Shown piece after piece: positions 50,304 through 60,760 of a stretch of 64,000 bases of DNA. How positions within the stretch are numbered: the stretch's first letter is position 1; each line of letters begins with the position of its first letter. The DNA comes from Polaromonas sp. JS666. Lineage in GTDB: Bacteria; Pseudomonadota; Gammaproteobacteria; Burkholderiales; Burkholderiaceae_C. The notes beneath the pieces were generated by a model. It did not search any database. It saw only the letters and a list, made by a program, of their open reading frames with translations, and was not told where the DNA came from. The stretch is from contig NC_007948.1 of NCBI RefSeq assembly GCF_000013865.1, positions 3,782,001-3,846,000 on the forward strand, in the 5' to 3' direction. Both the position numbers and the translations under genes were made by a program.

Positions 50304-51362
50304 TCAGGGAATCAAGCCCATCGCATGCATATAGGCGGGGTGCAACATGAGCTCGTCCCATTCGTGGGCTGGCGTCACTGGCAGCAGATCAAGCCTGCGC
50401 ATTTCGCTGGACTCCAGCGCCTCCCATTGGCCTTTGAGCAGCGCCTCGGCCATGCCGTCGAGCAATTCATCGACGGGCTTGCCGTCTCCCACGGACTGGT
50501 TGCACAGCAGCACCATGTCGCAGCCGGCGTTGAGCGCGGCCACCGCGGCCTGGGGGTAGCTAACCTCTTTGCCGTCCAGCAGGCGTGCCCCGGCCATGCT
50601 CAGGTCGTCGCTGAAAATCGCGCCGCCAAAACCGAGCTGGCCGCGCAAAATGAAGGTCAGCCATTTTTCCGAAAACCCCGCCGGCCTGGCATCGACCTTG
50701 GGGTAAATCACATGCGCCGGCATCACGCTGGTCAGCGTGGTGTTGAGCCATTCATAAGGCGCGGCATCGTCGGCGAGGATGGCCTTGAGGCTGCGCTTGT
50801 CGACCGGAATGTCAGTGTGCGAATCGGCCTTGACGAAACCATGGCCGGGAAAATGTTTGCCGCAGTTGGTCATGCCGCTTTGCAGCAGGCCATGCATCAA
50901 GCTTTTGGCCAGCAGGCTGACCACGCGCGGGTCGCGGCCGAAGGCGCGGTCGCCGATGACACCGCTTTCGCCCCAATCGAGATCCAGCACCGGCGTGAAA
51001 CTGAAGTCCACGCCGCAGGCACGCAACTCGGCACCCAGTACATAACCGCAGGCGGTGGCCGCATTGGTGGCGGCCAGCTGGTCCTTCATCCACAACGCAC
51101 CCAGCGCACGCATGGGCGGCAGATGGGTGAAACCGTCGGTCCGGAAGCGCTGGACACGGCCGCCTTCGTGATCGACGCAAATCAACAAATCGGGGCGGAC
51201 GCGTTTGATGTCGGCGCACAGGTCCGTGAGCTGCTGGCGGTCTTTCCAGTTACGGCCGAACAGGATGATGCCCCCGGTCAGCGGGTGCTTCAGGCGCCGG
51301 CGGTCGGCCTTGGTGAGGGACAGGCCCGCAATGTCGATGATCAGGGGAGCGTGCTGGGTCAT
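50304..51362 (-). CDS. nagZ: Beta-N-acetylhexosaminidase
   Basis: Cytosolic glycoside hydrolase family 3 enzyme that removes N-acetylglucosamine from anhydro-muropeptides in peptidoglycan recycling. The 352-residue protein has the family signature KHFPGHGFVKADSHTDIPVD (about 169-188), whose His is part of the catalytic dyad, and the nucleophile Asp region IFSDDLSMAGA (about 245-255). It follows acpS on the same strand, in the usual position at the end of the lepA-to-nagZ run. An early TGGIILFGRNW matches NagZ. Confidence 0.95.
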   Translation of the reverse strand: MTQHAPLIIDIAGLSLTKADRRRLKHPLTGGIILFGRNWKDRQQLTDLCADIKRVRPDLLICVDHEGGRVQRFRTDGFTHLPPMRALGALWMKDQLAATNAATACGYVLGAELRACGVDFSFTPVLDLDWGESGVIGDRAFGRDPRVVSLLAKSLMHGLLQSGMTNCGKHFPGHGFVKADSHTDIPVDKRSLKAILADDAAPYEWLNTTLTSVMPAHVIYPKVDARPAGFSEKWLTFILRGQLGFGGAIFSDDLSMAGARLLDGKEVSYPQAAVAALNAGCDMVLLCNQSVGDGKPVDELLDGMAEALLKGQWEALESSEMRRLDLLPVTPAHEWDELMLHPAYMHAMGLIP

Positions 51363-51394
51363 GGGAAATATTTCAAGGTTACCACTTCAGGGTT

Positions 51395-51411
51395 GCTATT
51401 TAATTGATAGC
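51395..51411. repeat. 17-bp GCTAT-N7-ATAGC palindrome
   Basis: It is identical to the palindrome at 50259-50275, including the TTAATTG spacer. It sits in the 71-bp gap between acpS and nagZ, 33 bp before the nagZ start, and could act as a short stem-loop in the message or as a protein site. Confidence 0.7.
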
Positions 51412-51433
51412 TGCCTACTCAAATATCGCATAG

Positions 51434-51832
51434 CTAGAAGTCGTTTTTCTCTACGACGCAAAAGCTGGCCGCATACTCGTTCTCATCGGTCACGCTGACA
51501 TGCACACTCAGTTGGCGGGTCTCAAACCAGTCCTTGAGCGGACCGTGCAGCACAATCTCGGGCTTGCCGCTGGCCGCTTTGGAAATTTCGCAATGGCGCC
51601 AGGTCATGGGCATGCGCATGCCCAGCCCAATCGCCTTGCTGAAAGCCTCTTTGGCTGAAAACCGCGTGGCCAGGTAGCGCACGCCGCGATCCGGCCAGCG
51701 CTCGCTGCGCTCCTTCCACGTGGCCAGCTCGGCTTCGCTGAGGATTTTTTGGGCCAAGCGCTCGCCATGACGCTCCAGGCTGGCGCGGATGCGGCGCACG
51801 TCGCAGATGTCGGTACCCACGCCGTAAATCAT
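51434..51832 (-). CDS. acpS: Holo-[acyl-carrier-protein] synthase
   Basis: Transfers 4'-phosphopantetheine from CoA to acyl carrier protein. The 132-residue protein has the Mg2+-binding Asp in [15 protein letters not shown] at the N-terminus and the catalytic Glu in [13 protein letters not shown] (about 58-70). Its start overlaps the pdxJ stop by one base, so it is coupled to pdxJ, as in many proteobacteria. Confidence 0.95.
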   Translation of the reverse strand: MIYGVGTDICDVRRIRASLERHGERLAQKILSEAELATWKERSERWPDRGVRYLATRFSAKEAFSKAIGLGMRMPMTWRHCEISKAASGKPEIVLHGPLKDWFETRQLSVHVSVTDENEYAASFCVVEKNDF

Positions 51833-52647
51833 CAGGTCGTCACGGCAAAGGCTTCGTCAATACGGCGCAGGTAATCTTTCACGGTCGCGGTATAGCCCAG
51901 CTCCAGCGCGTCGGCTATCAGGGCGTGGCCGATCGAGACCTCCTGAACACCGGGGACTGAGCGCAGGAACGCGGTCAGGTTGTCACGGTTCAGGTCATGC
52001 CCGGCATTGATGCCCAGACCGAGGGCAGCAGCGGCGCGGGCGGCGCTGGCGAACCGGCCGAGCGCTTCGCTTCTTTCCGTGCCTGACGAGGCCCGGGCAT
52101 AGCTTTCGGTGTAGAACTCCACCCGGTCAGCCCCCACGGCCTTGACAGCAGCCATGGCTTCAGCAACGGGGTCCATGAACAGGCTCACGCGCACGCTGCG
52201 GGCATGGGCCTGCTCGATCAGTGGCTGCAAGCGGTCGGCATCTGCGGGAAAGCTCCAGCCATGGTCGCTGGTGAACTGGTCTTCGCTGTCGGGCACAAAC
52301 GTGCATTGATGCAGCGGCAAACCCCGTGCCGTGAGGTCGCGCACAAAACCCATCAGGTTCTGGAAGGGATTGCCTTCAATATTGAACTCGCGGTCAGGCC
52401 AGTCTTTCATCAGGGCCGCGAGTTCGTACACATCATCGGGGCGGATGTGCCGCTCGTCCGGCCGTGGGTGGACCGTGATGCCCTGGGCACCCGCCTCCAG
52501 GCACAGCTCTGCGGCACGCAGCACGCTCGGAATGTCGATATGCCGCGTGTTGCGCAGCAGCGCGACTTTGTTGATATTGACCGAAAGGGCGGTCTTGTGA
52601 ACGCCCGTGGGGGCGGGTGGGTGGTCAGACTGACGAAAAAGGGGCAT
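51832..52647 (-). CDS. pdxJ: Pyridoxine 5'-phosphate synthase
   Basis: Joins 1-deoxyxylulose-5-phosphate and aminoacetone-3-phosphate into pyridoxine phosphate (vitamin B6). The 271-residue TIM-barrel protein has [15 protein letters not shown] at the start of the fold, [23 protein letters not shown], and [11 protein letters not shown] near the C-terminus. The start at 52647 adds a short N-terminal extension; a longer frame overlaps recO and is unlikely. recO ends 14 bp upstream. Confidence 0.95.
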   Translation of the reverse strand: MPLFRQSDHPPAPTGVHKTALSVNINKVALLRNTRHIDIPSVLRAAELCLEAGAQGITVHPRPDERHIRPDDVYELAALMKDWPDREFNIEGNPFQNLMGFVRDLTARGLPLHQCTFVPDSEDQFTSDHGWSFPADADRLQPLIEQAHARSVRVSLFMDPVAEAMAAVKAVGADRVEFYTESYARASSGTERSEALGRFASAARAAAALGLGINAGHDLNRDNLTAFLRSVPGVQEVSIGHALIADALELGYTATVKDYLRRIDEAFAVTT

Positions 52648-52661
52648 GGCGGTATTGACGG

Positions 52662-53411
52662 TTAAAGGGCCTGCAGGTCCATCATCATTTGCCGGGTTTT
52701 CAGGACCTTCACACCGCAATGGTAGTGCAGCAGCGCCCGCAACTGGGTTTTAAGTTCATTCAGGCCGGGGATGCAGGCCCGCACCGTGTCGGAAAACAGG
52801 GCGTTGTCGCCCAGCGCCTGCTGCAGCGCCTGCCATTGCACGCCGGGCAGGCTGTTGCGGTCGTCGTCATGGGCCTGCCTGAGGCCGGCCTCCGCCACCA
52901 GCACATAACGGGCCTGAGGCTCCAGGGGCGCCAGCGTTGCCGTCTCGGCATCCAGCAGGGGCAACAGGCCAATATCGCGCAGCAAACGCAGCTCAAAAGC
53001 CCGCAGGGCGAGCTGCAGCGTGTCCACGCTCTGGCTGGCCAGCAGTTGCACCGTGGCCGAATAGGCGTCAAAGAGCACCGGGTGCGGGTCATCGCGGGCC
53101 AGCAGGCGCATCAGCAGCTCATTCAGGTAGTAACCCGACAGCAGGGCATCGCCGGTGGGCATGACGTGGCCGCCTTGCCACTCCGCGCTTTTCAGGGTCC
53201 GGATTTCGGCATCGCCGCCGAAGGCAATGTGCAAGGGCTGCAAGGGCAGCAAAATCGGCCGGAAGCTGGAACTGGGCTTTTTTGCCCCACGCGCCACCAG
53301 CGCCACCCGTCCATACTGGCGGGTAAATATCTCCAGAATCAGGCTGGATTCACTCCAGTCGTAGCGGTGCAACACGTAGGCCGGCTCGTCACCGATGCGT
53401 TTGGTGGCCAT
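52662..53411 (-). CDS. recO: DNA repair protein RecO
   Basis: Helps RecR load RecA onto SSB-coated single-stranded DNA. The 249-residue protein has the N-terminal OB-fold with [20 protein letters not shown] and the helical C-terminal part with [13 protein letters not shown] (about 155-167). The start may be at 53411 or two codons earlier. It lies between era and pdxJ in the usual order. A GC-rich repeat separates it from era. Confidence 0.93.
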   Translation of the reverse strand: MATKRIGDEPAYVLHRYDWSESSLILEIFTRQYGRVALVARGAKKPSSSFRPILLPLQPLHIAFGGDAEIRTLKSAEWQGGHVMPTGDALLSGYYLNELLMRLLARDDPHPVLFDAYSATVQLLASQSVDTLQLALRAFELRLLRDIGLLPLLDAETATLAPLEPQARYVLVAEAGLRQAHDDDRNSLPGVQWQALQQALGDNALFSDTVRACIPGLNELKTQLRALLHYHCGVKVLKTRQMMMDLQAL

Positions 53412-53478
53412 GATCAAGGCGTCAGGCAGCAGACCAACAGCTCACCGCCACACCGGCGCAAGCTCTCCCCTCCCAGCA

Positions 53479-53566
53479 GGGGCCGCGGAACCGGCTTCGC
53501 CGGGCCGCAGGCGCAGCGGCCCCCTCGGGGGGCAGCGCAGTACGCGAAGCGACAAGCGTGGGGGCC
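53479..53566 (-). repeat. GC-rich palindromic repeat between era and recO
   Basis: The core at 53520-53566 is identical over 47 bp to the trpB copy. The part before it (GGAACCGGCTTCGCCGGGCC) resembles the truA/trpF copy. The repeat begins directly at the base after the era stop codon, so no gene is broken. Confidence 0.9.
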
Positions 53567-54604
53567 TCATTCATACCCGAATGTCTTGACCCGAGCTTCG
53601 TCGTCCGCCCAACCCGAGCGCACCTTGACCCATATCTCCAGGAATACCTTGTTGCCGGTGAGCGTTTCAAGCTCATGGCGGGACTCGGTGCCAATTCGCT
53701 TGAGCTTTTCGCCCTTCTCGCCAATCACCATGCCCTTGTGGCCATCGCGCTCTACCACGATGGTGGCGGCAATCCTGCGCAGGTTGCCCTCTTCTTCATA
53801 CTTGTCAATGATCACCGTGGAGGTGTAAGGCAACTCGTCGCCGGTCAGGCGAAACAGTTTTTCGCGAATGATCTCGGCGGCCATGAAGCGGTCGCTGCGG
53901 TCGGTCAGTTCGTCGGCGCGGTACATCCAGGGCTGCACCGGCAAATACTTCTCGCAGATGCCGAACAGCCGTTCAATATCCTTGGCGTTGTTGGCGGACA
54001 TGGGCACAAACTCGGCAAAGTTGTGACGCTCCTGCATGGAGCGCAACCAGGGCGCAAGCTCGGCGCGGCGGTAGATCAGGTCAAACTTGTTGGCCAACAG
54101 AATGGCCGGTGTTTTTGCGGGCAACAGGGCCAGCACCTTGGCATCGGCCAGGTTGAACTGGCCGGCTTCCACCACAAAAACAATCAGGTCCACGTCGTTG
54201 ACGGCGCCCACCACCGTGCGGTTCAGCGAACGGTTCAGGGCATTGCCGTGCCGGGTCTGGAAACCCGGGGTATCCACAAACACAAATTGAGTGGCGCCCA
54301 CCGTGCGCACACCGGTGATACGGTGGCGCGTGGTCTGTGCCTTGCGCGAGGTGATGCTGATCTTCTGGCCCACCAGGGCGTTGAGCAAGGTGGATTTGCC
54401 CACGTTGGGCTTGCCGACGATGGCAATCAGGCCGCAGCGCTGCGTTTCGACGGGCGGAGTATCTGGAACAGCCCCCGCTGCAGCACGCGATGACAAGGCC
54501 TGGGCCAGCATGGCATCCAGCGCGTCAGGACCCTGCGCCTCGTCAGCGGGCAATTCAAGCGATATATTCGCCGGCTTCTTCGGCTCTTTTTTACCTGTAC
54601 TCAT
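53567..54604 (-). CDS. era: GTPase Era
   Basis: Ribosome-associated GTPase needed for 30S maturation; it binds the 3' end of 16S rRNA. The 345-residue protein has a non-family N-terminal extension of about 55 residues, then G1 [16 protein letters not shown] (about 61-76), G3 FVDTPGFQ, G4 LANKFDLI, and the C-terminal KH domain with [20 protein letters not shown]. Its stop touches a palindromic repeat. rnc lies 44 bp upstream, the conserved rnc-era order. Confidence 0.96.
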   Translation of the reverse strand: MSTGKKEPKKPANISLELPADEAQGPDALDAMLAQALSSRAAAGAVPDTPPVETQRCGLIAIVGKPNVGKSTLLNALVGQKISITSRKAQTTRHRITGVRTVGATQFVFVDTPGFQTRHGNALNRSLNRTVVGAVNDVDLIVFVVEAGQFNLADAKVLALLPAKTPAILLANKFDLIYRRAELAPWLRSMQERHNFAEFVPMSANNAKDIERLFGICEKYLPVQPWMYRADELTDRSDRFMAAEIIREKLFRLTGDELPYTSTVIIDKYEEEGNLRRIAATIVVERDGHKGMVIGEKGEKLKRIGTESRHELETLTGNKVFLEIWVKVRSGWADDEARVKTFGYE

Positions 54605-54648
54605 GGTCTCTCAAATGGTGTTGGGCGGGGCGCGGTTGCGACGCCGAG

Positions 54649-55350
54649 TCAGGAATCCAGGGTTTTGAGGTAGATCAGCATGGCGGCCGCCGCCGCCTGT
54701 TCACCCGCCCGGCGTGAACCACCGATCCCTCGCTCGGCCCGTCCGTATTCGGTGATTTCGCACTCCACATCGAATGTCTGCTTGTGGGCCGCACCCATCG
54801 TGCCGACCACCCGATAAATTGGCAGGTTCATTTTGCGCCCTTGCAACCACTCCTGCAATTCGGTTTTCGGGTCCTTGCCAATGGCCTGCATCTGCGGGTT
54901 GATTTCAACGTTCCTGAACAGGCGTCGCACCAGTTGGTCGGCCTTGTCGAAGCCCGCATCCAGATAGACCGCGCCTATCACGGCCTCCAGCGCATCCGCC
55001 AGGATGGAGGGCCGTTTCTGCCCGCCAGACCGGGCCTCGCCCTCGCCGAGCCGCAACATCTCGGGCAGGCCCAGCGTCACCGCCAGCTTGTGCAGGGTGT
55101 CCTGCTTGACAAGGTTGGCACGCACGCGGGACAGATCGCCCTCAGGCAACTCGCTCAGTTGCTCATACAGCAGGCCGGCCACCGCGAGGTTCAATACGGA
55201 GTCGCCCAGAAACTCGATCCGCTCATTGTGGTCGGCGGAAAAACTGCGATGCGTGAGCGCCTGCGCCAGCAGTTTCGGATTGGAAAACTCGTGCTGCAGG
55301 CGTTTTTGCAGTGCCAGCAGGTCTGGGCTTGAGGTGGCGCTGGCTCTCAC
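54649..55350 (-). CDS. rnc: Ribonuclease III
   Basis: Cuts double-stranded RNA in rRNA maturation and mRNA control. The 233-residue protein has the signature NERIEFLGDSVLNLAVA (about 38-54), with metal-binding Glu and Asp, the second acidic site near ADALEAVIGAVYLDAG, and a C-terminal double-stranded RNA-binding domain (about 160-228). It starts directly after the stop of the DUF4845 gene. Confidence 0.96.
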   Translation of the reverse strand: MRASATSSPDLLALQKRLQHEFSNPKLLAQALTHRSFSADHNERIEFLGDSVLNLAVAGLLYEQLSELPEGDLSRVRANLVKQDTLHKLAVTLGLPEMLRLGEGEARSGGQKRPSILADALEAVIGAVYLDAGFDKADQLVRRLFRNVEINPQMQAIGKDPKTELQEWLQGRKMNLPIYRVVGTMGAAHKQTFDVECEITEYGRAERGIGGSRRAGEQAAAAAMLIYLKTLDS

Positions 55351-55692
55351 TTATTTGGATCGGCCGTTGTACTTCAGCAGCAGGTAAGCGGGACCTGCCA
55401 TGTGGATTTCACGGGTATAGGCGAAAGCCACCACGGTCTTGTCGCCCTCTTTCGTGATCTCAAGGTCCTTGCCGGTAATCGATTTGATGTCGTCAATCGC
55501 CGCGGCTTTGTCAAAAATGGACTTCACTTCAGCCACCGTATTGCCTTCCCTGGCCTTGCTGGCAGCTTTGTTGATGGCCTGAAATTCAATCAAAGTTGGC
55601 AAAACTTGGGCCGCCAGGATACCAGCGCAACCGATGACGCCGCCGACAAACAAAATACCAATGAAGGACATGCCACGTTGCTGATGTTTCAT
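55351..55692 (-). CDS. DUF4845 membrane protein
   Basis: A 113-residue protein found between lepB and rnc in many betaproteobacteria. It has a short basic start MKHQQRGMSFIGILFVGGV and one transmembrane helix (about 8-30), then a mostly periplasmic part with AYLLLKYNGRSK at the end. The N-terminus is pilin-like. Function is unknown. The ATG at 55692 has GGAGAAAAA upstream, which fixes the start; a longer frame overlaps lepB. Confidence 0.88.
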   Translation of the reverse strand: MKHQQRGMSFIGILFVGGVIGCAGILAAQVLPTLIEFQAINKAASKAREGNTVAEVKSIFDKAAAIDDIKSITGKDLEITKEGDKTVVAFAYTREIHMAGPAYLLLKYNGRSK

Positions 55693-55769
55693 TTTTTCTC
55701 CTGCTCTGGCAGGGTGGCCCCCGCGGGTGACCGCTTGATCACCCCCGGAGCGCCTACGCCGTGCCGCAA

Positions 55770-56747
55770 TTACTGAAAAGAACCGATGCGTTTGAGGTTG
55801 CCGAAGTTCATCCAGACAAAAAAGGCCTTGCCCACGATGTTTTTCTCGGGGACAAAGCCCCAATAGCGGGAATCCAGCGAATTATCGCGGTTGTCACCCA
55901 TCATGAAGTAGTGCCCTTCCGGCACCTTGCAGACCACGCCCTCGCTACTGTAACGGCAATTTTGCTTGAACGGAAAGTCCTCCGCGCCGGCCACAAAGGC
56001 CGGCCGGTCGTCGTCATTGAGCAGGCGGTACGTCCGTGCGCTATTCGTTTCCTGAAACTGCTTGGCGTAGCGCAGCGCATCTTCATCGAAGAAATCGGCC
56101 AAAGACGTTTTGGGCAGCGGCTTGCCATTGATGGTCAGCTTCTTGTTGAGGTAAGCCACCTCGTCTCCGGGCACACCGACCACGCGCTTGATGTAGTCCA
56201 GACTGGGCTTGGGGGGGTAGCGGAACACCATCACATCCCCGCGCTGCGGGCTGTGGTTGTCAAACAGCTTGGTGTTGATGACGGGCAGGCGCACACCGTA
56301 GTGGAATTTGTTGACCAGAATCAGGTCATTGATGAGCAGGGTCGGGATCATGGAGCCCGACGGGATCTTGAAAGGCTCAAACAGAAAGGAACGCAGCAGG
56401 AAGACCACCACAATCACCGGGAACAGGCCGGCGGTCCAGTCCAGCCACCAGGGCTGCATGATGAGCCGGGTTCTGGCTTCGCTGACATTGCTGTCAACCT
56501 GGCTGATACCCATTTTGGCCAGCTCGGCCTGGCGCTTGGCCGCGGTCTGTTCAAGTACGGCAACAGCCTTGCGCCGCTGCGGGAGGAAATAAAACCGCTC
56601 CGCCAGCCAGTAAATGCCGGTGACCACAGTTGCCAGGAAAAGCAGCAGCGAGAAGTTGCCCTCCACTGCGCCCAGATACCAGGCACCCCCGTAGCCGACA
56701 AACGCCGCCAGCACCAACGCGGTGATGGAACTCATGGTGTTGCCCAT
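55770..56747 (-). CDS. lepB: Signal peptidase I
   Basis: Inner-membrane serine protease that removes signal peptides from exported proteins. The 325-residue protein has two N-terminal helices (about 6-24 and 30-50), a further hydrophobic stretch before the active site, the nucleophile Ser in KIPSGSMIPTLLIND, the catalytic Lys in YIKRVVGVPGDEV, and the GDNRDNSLDSRYWG box near the C-terminus. The start at 56747 overlaps the lepA stop by one base. Confidence 0.95.
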   Translation of the reverse strand: MGNTMSSITALVLAAFVGYGGAWYLGAVEGNFSLLLFLATVVTGIYWLAERFYFLPQRRKAVAVLEQTAAKRQAELAKMGISQVDSNVSEARTRLIMQPWWLDWTAGLFPVIVVVFLLRSFLFEPFKIPSGSMIPTLLINDLILVNKFHYGVRLPVINTKLFDNHSPQRGDVMVFRYPPKPSLDYIKRVVGVPGDEVAYLNKKLTINGKPLPKTSLADFFDEDALRYAKQFQETNSARTYRLLNDDDRPAFVAGAEDFPFKQNCRYSSEGVVCKVPEGHYFMMGDNRDNSLDSRYWGFVPEKNIVGKAFFVWMNFGNLKRIGSFQ

Positions 56748-58558
56748 TATTCTTCTACCTGCAATATGGCGAGGAAAGCCTCTTGGGGCACCTCCACCGA
56801 ACCGATTTGTTTCATGCGCTTCTTGCCCGCTTTTTGTTTTTCGAGAAGCTTGCGTTTGCGTGAAATATCCCCGCCGTAGCACTTGGCGATCACGTTTTTG
56901 CGCAGCGCCTTGATTGTCTCACGCGCAATAATATTGGCGCCGATGGCCGCCTGGATGGCGACGTCGAACTGCTGCCGCGAGATGATCTCGCGCATCTTGG
57001 CCACCACCGCCCGGCCCCGGTAGGCGGACTGGCTGCGGTGAACAATGATGGACAGCGCATCAACCTTCTCGCCGTTGAGCAGAATGTCCACCTTCACCAC
57101 GTCGGAGGCCCGGAACTCCTTGAATTCGTAGTCCATCGACGCGTAGCCGCGCGAAACCGATTTGAGTTTGTCAAAGAAATCGAGCACGATCTCGCCCAGC
57201 GGCATCTCATAGGTCAGCATGACCTGCTTGCCGTGGTAGGCCATGTTCAGCTGCACGCCGCGCTTGAGGTTGGCCAGCGTCATGACGGCGCCGACGTAGT
57301 CTTGCGGCATGTACAGGTGCACAGTCACGATGGGCTCGCGAATCTCCGTGACCCTGCCGGCATCGGGGATTTTGGAGGGATTTTCAACCTTGATGATCTC
57401 ACCGTCGGCCTTGAGCACCTCGTACACCACGCTGGGCGCAGTCGTGATCAGGTCCTGGTCGAACTCCCGCTCCAGCCGCTCCTGGACGATCTCCATGTGA
57501 AGCAGGCCCAGGAAGCCACAACGAAATCCAAAGCCCAGGGCCTGGCTGACTTCCGGCTCGTAATGCAGCGAGGCATCGTTGAGCTTGAGCTTTTCCAGCG
57601 CATCGCGCAGGGAGTCGTACTCGCTGGCCTCGGTCGGATAGAGCCCGGCAAACACCTGGGGCTGGATTTCCTTGAAGCCGGGCAGCGCTTGCGTGGCCGT
57701 GAAGGCCGCGCCACCCGTGCCGGGTTTGATCAGGGTCACGGTATCGCCCACGCGCGCCGCCTGCAGCTCCTTGATACCCGCAATCACAAAGCCCACCTCA
57801 CCGGCCTCCAGCGACTGGCGCGGCTCTGTGTGCGGCGTGAAGACGCCAAGTTGCTCTGCGTTGTACATGGCTTCGCTGGCCATGAGCTTGATGCGGTCGC
57901 CTTTGGCAAGGCGCCCGTCCACCACGCGCACCAGCATGACGACGCCCACGTACGCGTCGTACCAGCTGTCGATGATCATGGCGCGCAATGCGCCGTCCGG
58001 ATTGCCCTTGGGCGGCGGCACCCTGGCGATCACAGCTTCCAGAATTTCGTCGATGCCCATGCCGGTCTTGGCGCTGCAGGGGATGGCATCGGTTGCATCA
58101 ATACCGATCACGTCCTCGATTTCCTGCTTGGCATTCTCGGGGTCGGCCTGCGGCAAATCCATCTTGTTCAACACGGGCACCACCTCCACGCCGAGATCCA
58201 GCGCGGTATAGCAATTGGCGACGGTCTGCGCCTCCACACCCTGGCTGGCATCCACCACCAGCAGCGCGCCCTCGCAAGCAGACAGCGAGCGGCTCACTTC
58301 ATACGAGAAGTCAACGTGGCCTGGTGTGTCGATCAGATTGAGGTTGTAGATCTGGCCATCGCGTGCCTTGTATTTGAGCGCAGCGGTCTGCGCCTTGATG
58401 GTTATCCCACGCTCCTTCTCAAGATCCATTGAATCGAGAACCTGCGCACTCATCTCGCGATCCTGCAAACCACCACAGCGCTGGATGATGCGATCAGCCA
58501 GCGTGGATTTGCCGTGATCAATGTGCGCAATGATCGAAAAATTTCTGATGTGATTCAT
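56747..58558 (-). CDS. lepA: Elongation factor 4
   Basis: Ribosome-bound GTPase that eases translation under stress and in ribosome assembly. The 603-residue protein begins [20 protein letters not shown] (G1 at 11-19) and has [12 protein letters not shown] (G3) and [10 protein letters not shown] (G4), then EF-G-like domains and the LepA-specific C-terminal part with [19 protein letters not shown]. The ATG at 58558 fits the family; a GTG at 58570 would add four residues. A terminator lies upstream and separates it from degP. Confidence 0.97.
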   Translation of the reverse strand: MNHIRNFSIIAHIDHGKSTLADRIIQRCGGLQDREMSAQVLDSMDLEKERGITIKAQTAALKYKARDGQIYNLNLIDTPGHVDFSYEVSRSLSACEGALLVVDASQGVEAQTVANCYTALDLGVEVVPVLNKMDLPQADPENAKQEIEDVIGIDATDAIPCSAKTGMGIDEILEAVIARVPPPKGNPDGALRAMIIDSWYDAYVGVVMLVRVVDGRLAKGDRIKLMASEAMYNAEQLGVFTPHTEPRQSLEAGEVGFVIAGIKELQAARVGDTVTLIKPGTGGAAFTATQALPGFKEIQPQVFAGLYPTEASEYDSLRDALEKLKLNDASLHYEPEVSQALGFGFRCGFLGLLHMEIVQERLEREFDQDLITTAPSVVYEVLKADGEIIKVENPSKIPDAGRVTEIREPIVTVHLYMPQDYVGAVMTLANLKRGVQLNMAYHGKQVMLTYEMPLGEIVLDFFDKLKSVSRGYASMDYEFKEFRASDVVKVDILLNGEKVDALSIIVHRSQSAYRGRAVVAKMREIISRQQFDVAIQAAIGANIIARETIKALRKNVIAKCYGGDISRKRKLLEKQKAGKKRMKQIGSVEVPQEAFLAILQVEE

Positions 58559-58623
58559 CAACGAGAACACCTAAGTGCTTGAAAGTATTGCGAAGAGATT
58601 GCACGTCATTCGCAATGGACCAT

Positions 58624-58655
58624 AAAAAAGGGCGCGTCGAGTAGTGACGCGCCCT
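58624..58655 (-). terminator. Rho-independent terminator between degP and lepA
   Basis: A perfect 10-bp stem, AGGGCGCGTC (58629-58638) and GACGCGCCCT (58646-58655), has a 7-base loop. On the minus strand it is followed by a T6 run (58624-58629), so it stops leftward transcripts 66 bp before the lepA start. lepA therefore probably has a promoter in the short gap after it, or is reached by partial read-through. Confidence 0.88.
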
Positions 58656-59047
58656 GAACCAACAATCTATGGCAACTGCGATAGTTGGAACTTCATTGTA
58701 GGCAAAAAGCCAGCGGCGAACAGTCCCGAAATCCCCATATTTTTGTCGTTGCAGGCTAGCAACAGGAAACTTATGCACAACTTATTCACAATTTTATATT
58801 GCTTGGCTCTGGACAACTTGTGGGCGATCTGTGGATCAGCACTGAATGGATGGAATTGAGGATGAAAGCCACAAGAATCTTGGCCATCAAGAACCTCGAT
58901 ATATCAAAAAGGTACCAAAGCTCTACAGCATTCTACTCAAATTCATCATTGGGCCACCCCGATTTGTGAGTAAGCACTAACAAATTTAAAGATCATCACC
59001 CTCGAAATATATTTTTTGAAGACGCCAAAACTGCGCCTGGTGTGACG
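58656..59047. promoter_or_regulatory. AT-rich intergenic region with DnaA-box-like sites
   Basis: This noncoding stretch between lepA and degP is AT-rich for the window. It holds three 9-mers that each differ by one base from the DnaA box TTATCCACA: TTATGCACA (58771-58779), TTATTCACA (58782-58790) and TGTGGATCA (58830-58838, reverse strand). No dnaA, dnaN or other origin gene is near, so it is unlikely to be the origin. I see no RNA gene. The sites may be chance or a minor DnaA-binding cluster. Confidence 0.35.
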
Positions 59048-59079
59048 AAAAACCCCCAACCCGGACGGGGTATGGGGGT
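59048..59079 (-). terminator. Rho-independent terminator after degP
   Basis: On the minus strand an ACCCCC...GGGGGT stem with an inner CCC/GGG pair is followed by a T5 run (59048-59052). It starts about 70 bp after the degP stop and should end the rpoE-degP transcript. Confidence 0.8.
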
Positions 59080-59147
59080 CTTTCATGCACCTAGCGAGAG
59101 GAACCACAGCGTGGAGAAGGCCCTCATCGCCAGACGAACTCAAACCA

Positions 59148-60614
59148 TCAACGTGCCGGCCGGATCAACACAAACTGCGCCAGTTCTCCCCGGCGAAACA
59201 GCACATTGACGGGCTTGCTCTTGTCAATTTTTGCGAGCGCAGCCTCGAACTCCTTGACGGTTGTGATTTCGGAGTTGGCAATCGCAACGATCACATCACC
59301 CTCGCGAAGTCCTGCACGGGCGGCTCCACCCTCGGCGCTGTCTACCCGGACCCCGCCCTTGATCTTGAGTTCCTTTTTCTGTGCATCCGGCAGGTCGCTC
59401 ACCACCAGGCCCAAAGCCTGTGCAGGGCCGGCGACCGGCGGTTTGGCTTCCGGTGACGAGGCCTTGCGAAGGGGCTTCTCTGCTTCCACCTCCGCGATGA
59501 CCACCGGCAAATCCCTGGTAGCACCCCGCCTGAAGACGGTCACCACCGCCTTGGTGCCGGGCTTCACATTGCCGACCATGCGCGGAAGATCACTGGATTT
59601 TTCGATCTGCTTGCCGTCGAACTTGATGATGATGTCGCCGGCTTCTACGCCTGCCTTTTCTGCAGGTGCACCAGCCTCCACGCCTCTGACCAGCGCCCCG
59701 CGGGGACTGCCCAGACCGATGGATTCGGCCACTTCCTTGCTGACCTGGTCGATCTGCACCCCGATGCGTCCACGTGTGACCCGACCACTGCTGCGCAGCT
59801 GGTCTGAAACACGCGTTGCCTCGTCAATCGGGATGGAAAACGAAATGCCCTGAAAGCCGCCAGAACGTGAATAGATCTGGCTGTTGATACCCACGACCTC
59901 CCCGCGCATGTTGATCAGGGGCCCACCCGAGTTGCCGGGGTTGATGGCCACATCGGTCTGGATGAAGGACAGGTAGTCGCCGGTATCGCGCTGCTTGGCG
60001 CTCACAATACCCGCCGTCACGGTGTTTTCAAGGCCAAACGGTGAGCCGATGGCCATCACCCATTCGCCCACTTTCAGGCGGTTGATGTCACCGATTTTCA
60101 CGGCCGGCAACCCGCTTGCCTCTATCTTCACGACCGCCACATCGCTGCGCTTGTCCGCTCCGATGATTTTGGCCTTGAATTCACGCTTGTCAGTCAGCGT
60201 GACAATCACTTCATCGGCGCCCTCCACCACATGGGCATTGGTCATGACAAAACCGTCTCCCGTGAGGATGAAGCCGGAACCCACACCACGCGGCTGCTCT
60301 TCGTCGGGCTGGGGCTGGCCGCGGTCTGGACGCGGCGCGCGCGGCATGTTGGGTGGTACGGGAATCCCGAAACGCCTGAAAAACTCCAGCATTTGCTCAT
60401 CCACGCTTCCCGCACCCGAGGCTTTCACTTTTTCTATCGTGCGGATGTTCACCACCGAGGGGCCGACCTGATCAACCAGATCGGTGAAGTCAGGCAGCGT
60501 GCGGACCTGCGCCCACGCGGGAGCGACAGGCAGCACCACGGTGGCTGTCACCACGCCCAACAGACCTGCGAGCAAATAGGAGCGCAGGGGTTTCCGGTTC
60601 AATTCAAGCATCAT
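59148..60614 (-). CDS. degP: Periplasmic serine protease DegP/MucD
   Basis: Trypsin-like Do-family protease and chaperone for misfolded envelope proteins. The 488-residue protein has a signal peptide (about 1-35, ending PAWA), the catalytic triad His128 (TNAHVV), Asp158 (RSDVAVV) and Ser229 (GNSGGPL), and two PDZ domains (about 275-365 and 395-480). It is the usual target and partner of the sigma-E system and lies just downstream of rpoE-rseA-rseB. The start may be 60614 or one codon later. Confidence 0.95.
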   Translation of the reverse strand: MMLELNRKPLRSYLLAGLLGVVTATVVLPVAPAWAQVRTLPDFTDLVDQVGPSVVNIRTIEKVKASGAGSVDEQMLEFFRRFGIPVPPNMPRAPRPDRGQPQPDEEQPRGVGSGFILTGDGFVMTNAHVVEGADEVIVTLTDKREFKAKIIGADKRSDVAVVKIEASGLPAVKIGDINRLKVGEWVMAIGSPFGLENTVTAGIVSAKQRDTGDYLSFIQTDVAINPGNSGGPLINMRGEVVGINSQIYSRSGGFQGISFSIPIDEATRVSDQLRSSGRVTRGRIGVQIDQVSKEVAESIGLGSPRGALVRGVEAGAPAEKAGVEAGDIIIKFDGKQIEKSSDLPRMVGNVKPGTKAVVTVFRRGATRDLPVVIAEVEAEKPLRKASSPEAKPPVAGPAQALGLVVSDLPDAQKKELKIKGGVRVDSAEGGAARAGLREGDVIVAIANSEITTVKEFEAALAKIDKSKPVNVLFRRGELAQFVLIRPAR

Positions 60615-60760
60615 CGGCCTCGTCGTAAATGTTGGTAATCAGGCAAGCAAAACTTGTGGGAAGGAAATAGGGACGCCAGAGAAAAAACAATACGGGCAAT
60701 ATGCGGCACCTGCGCCCCACGCGGAAAATTTTCCGGCAACAACTCCCGCGCAGGCACCGA

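Noticed and set aside
58656..59047. Replication origin at the DnaA-box-like cluster
   Set aside because: No dnaA, dnaN, gyrB, parAB or rnpA/rpmH nearby, and the boxes are imperfect and few.
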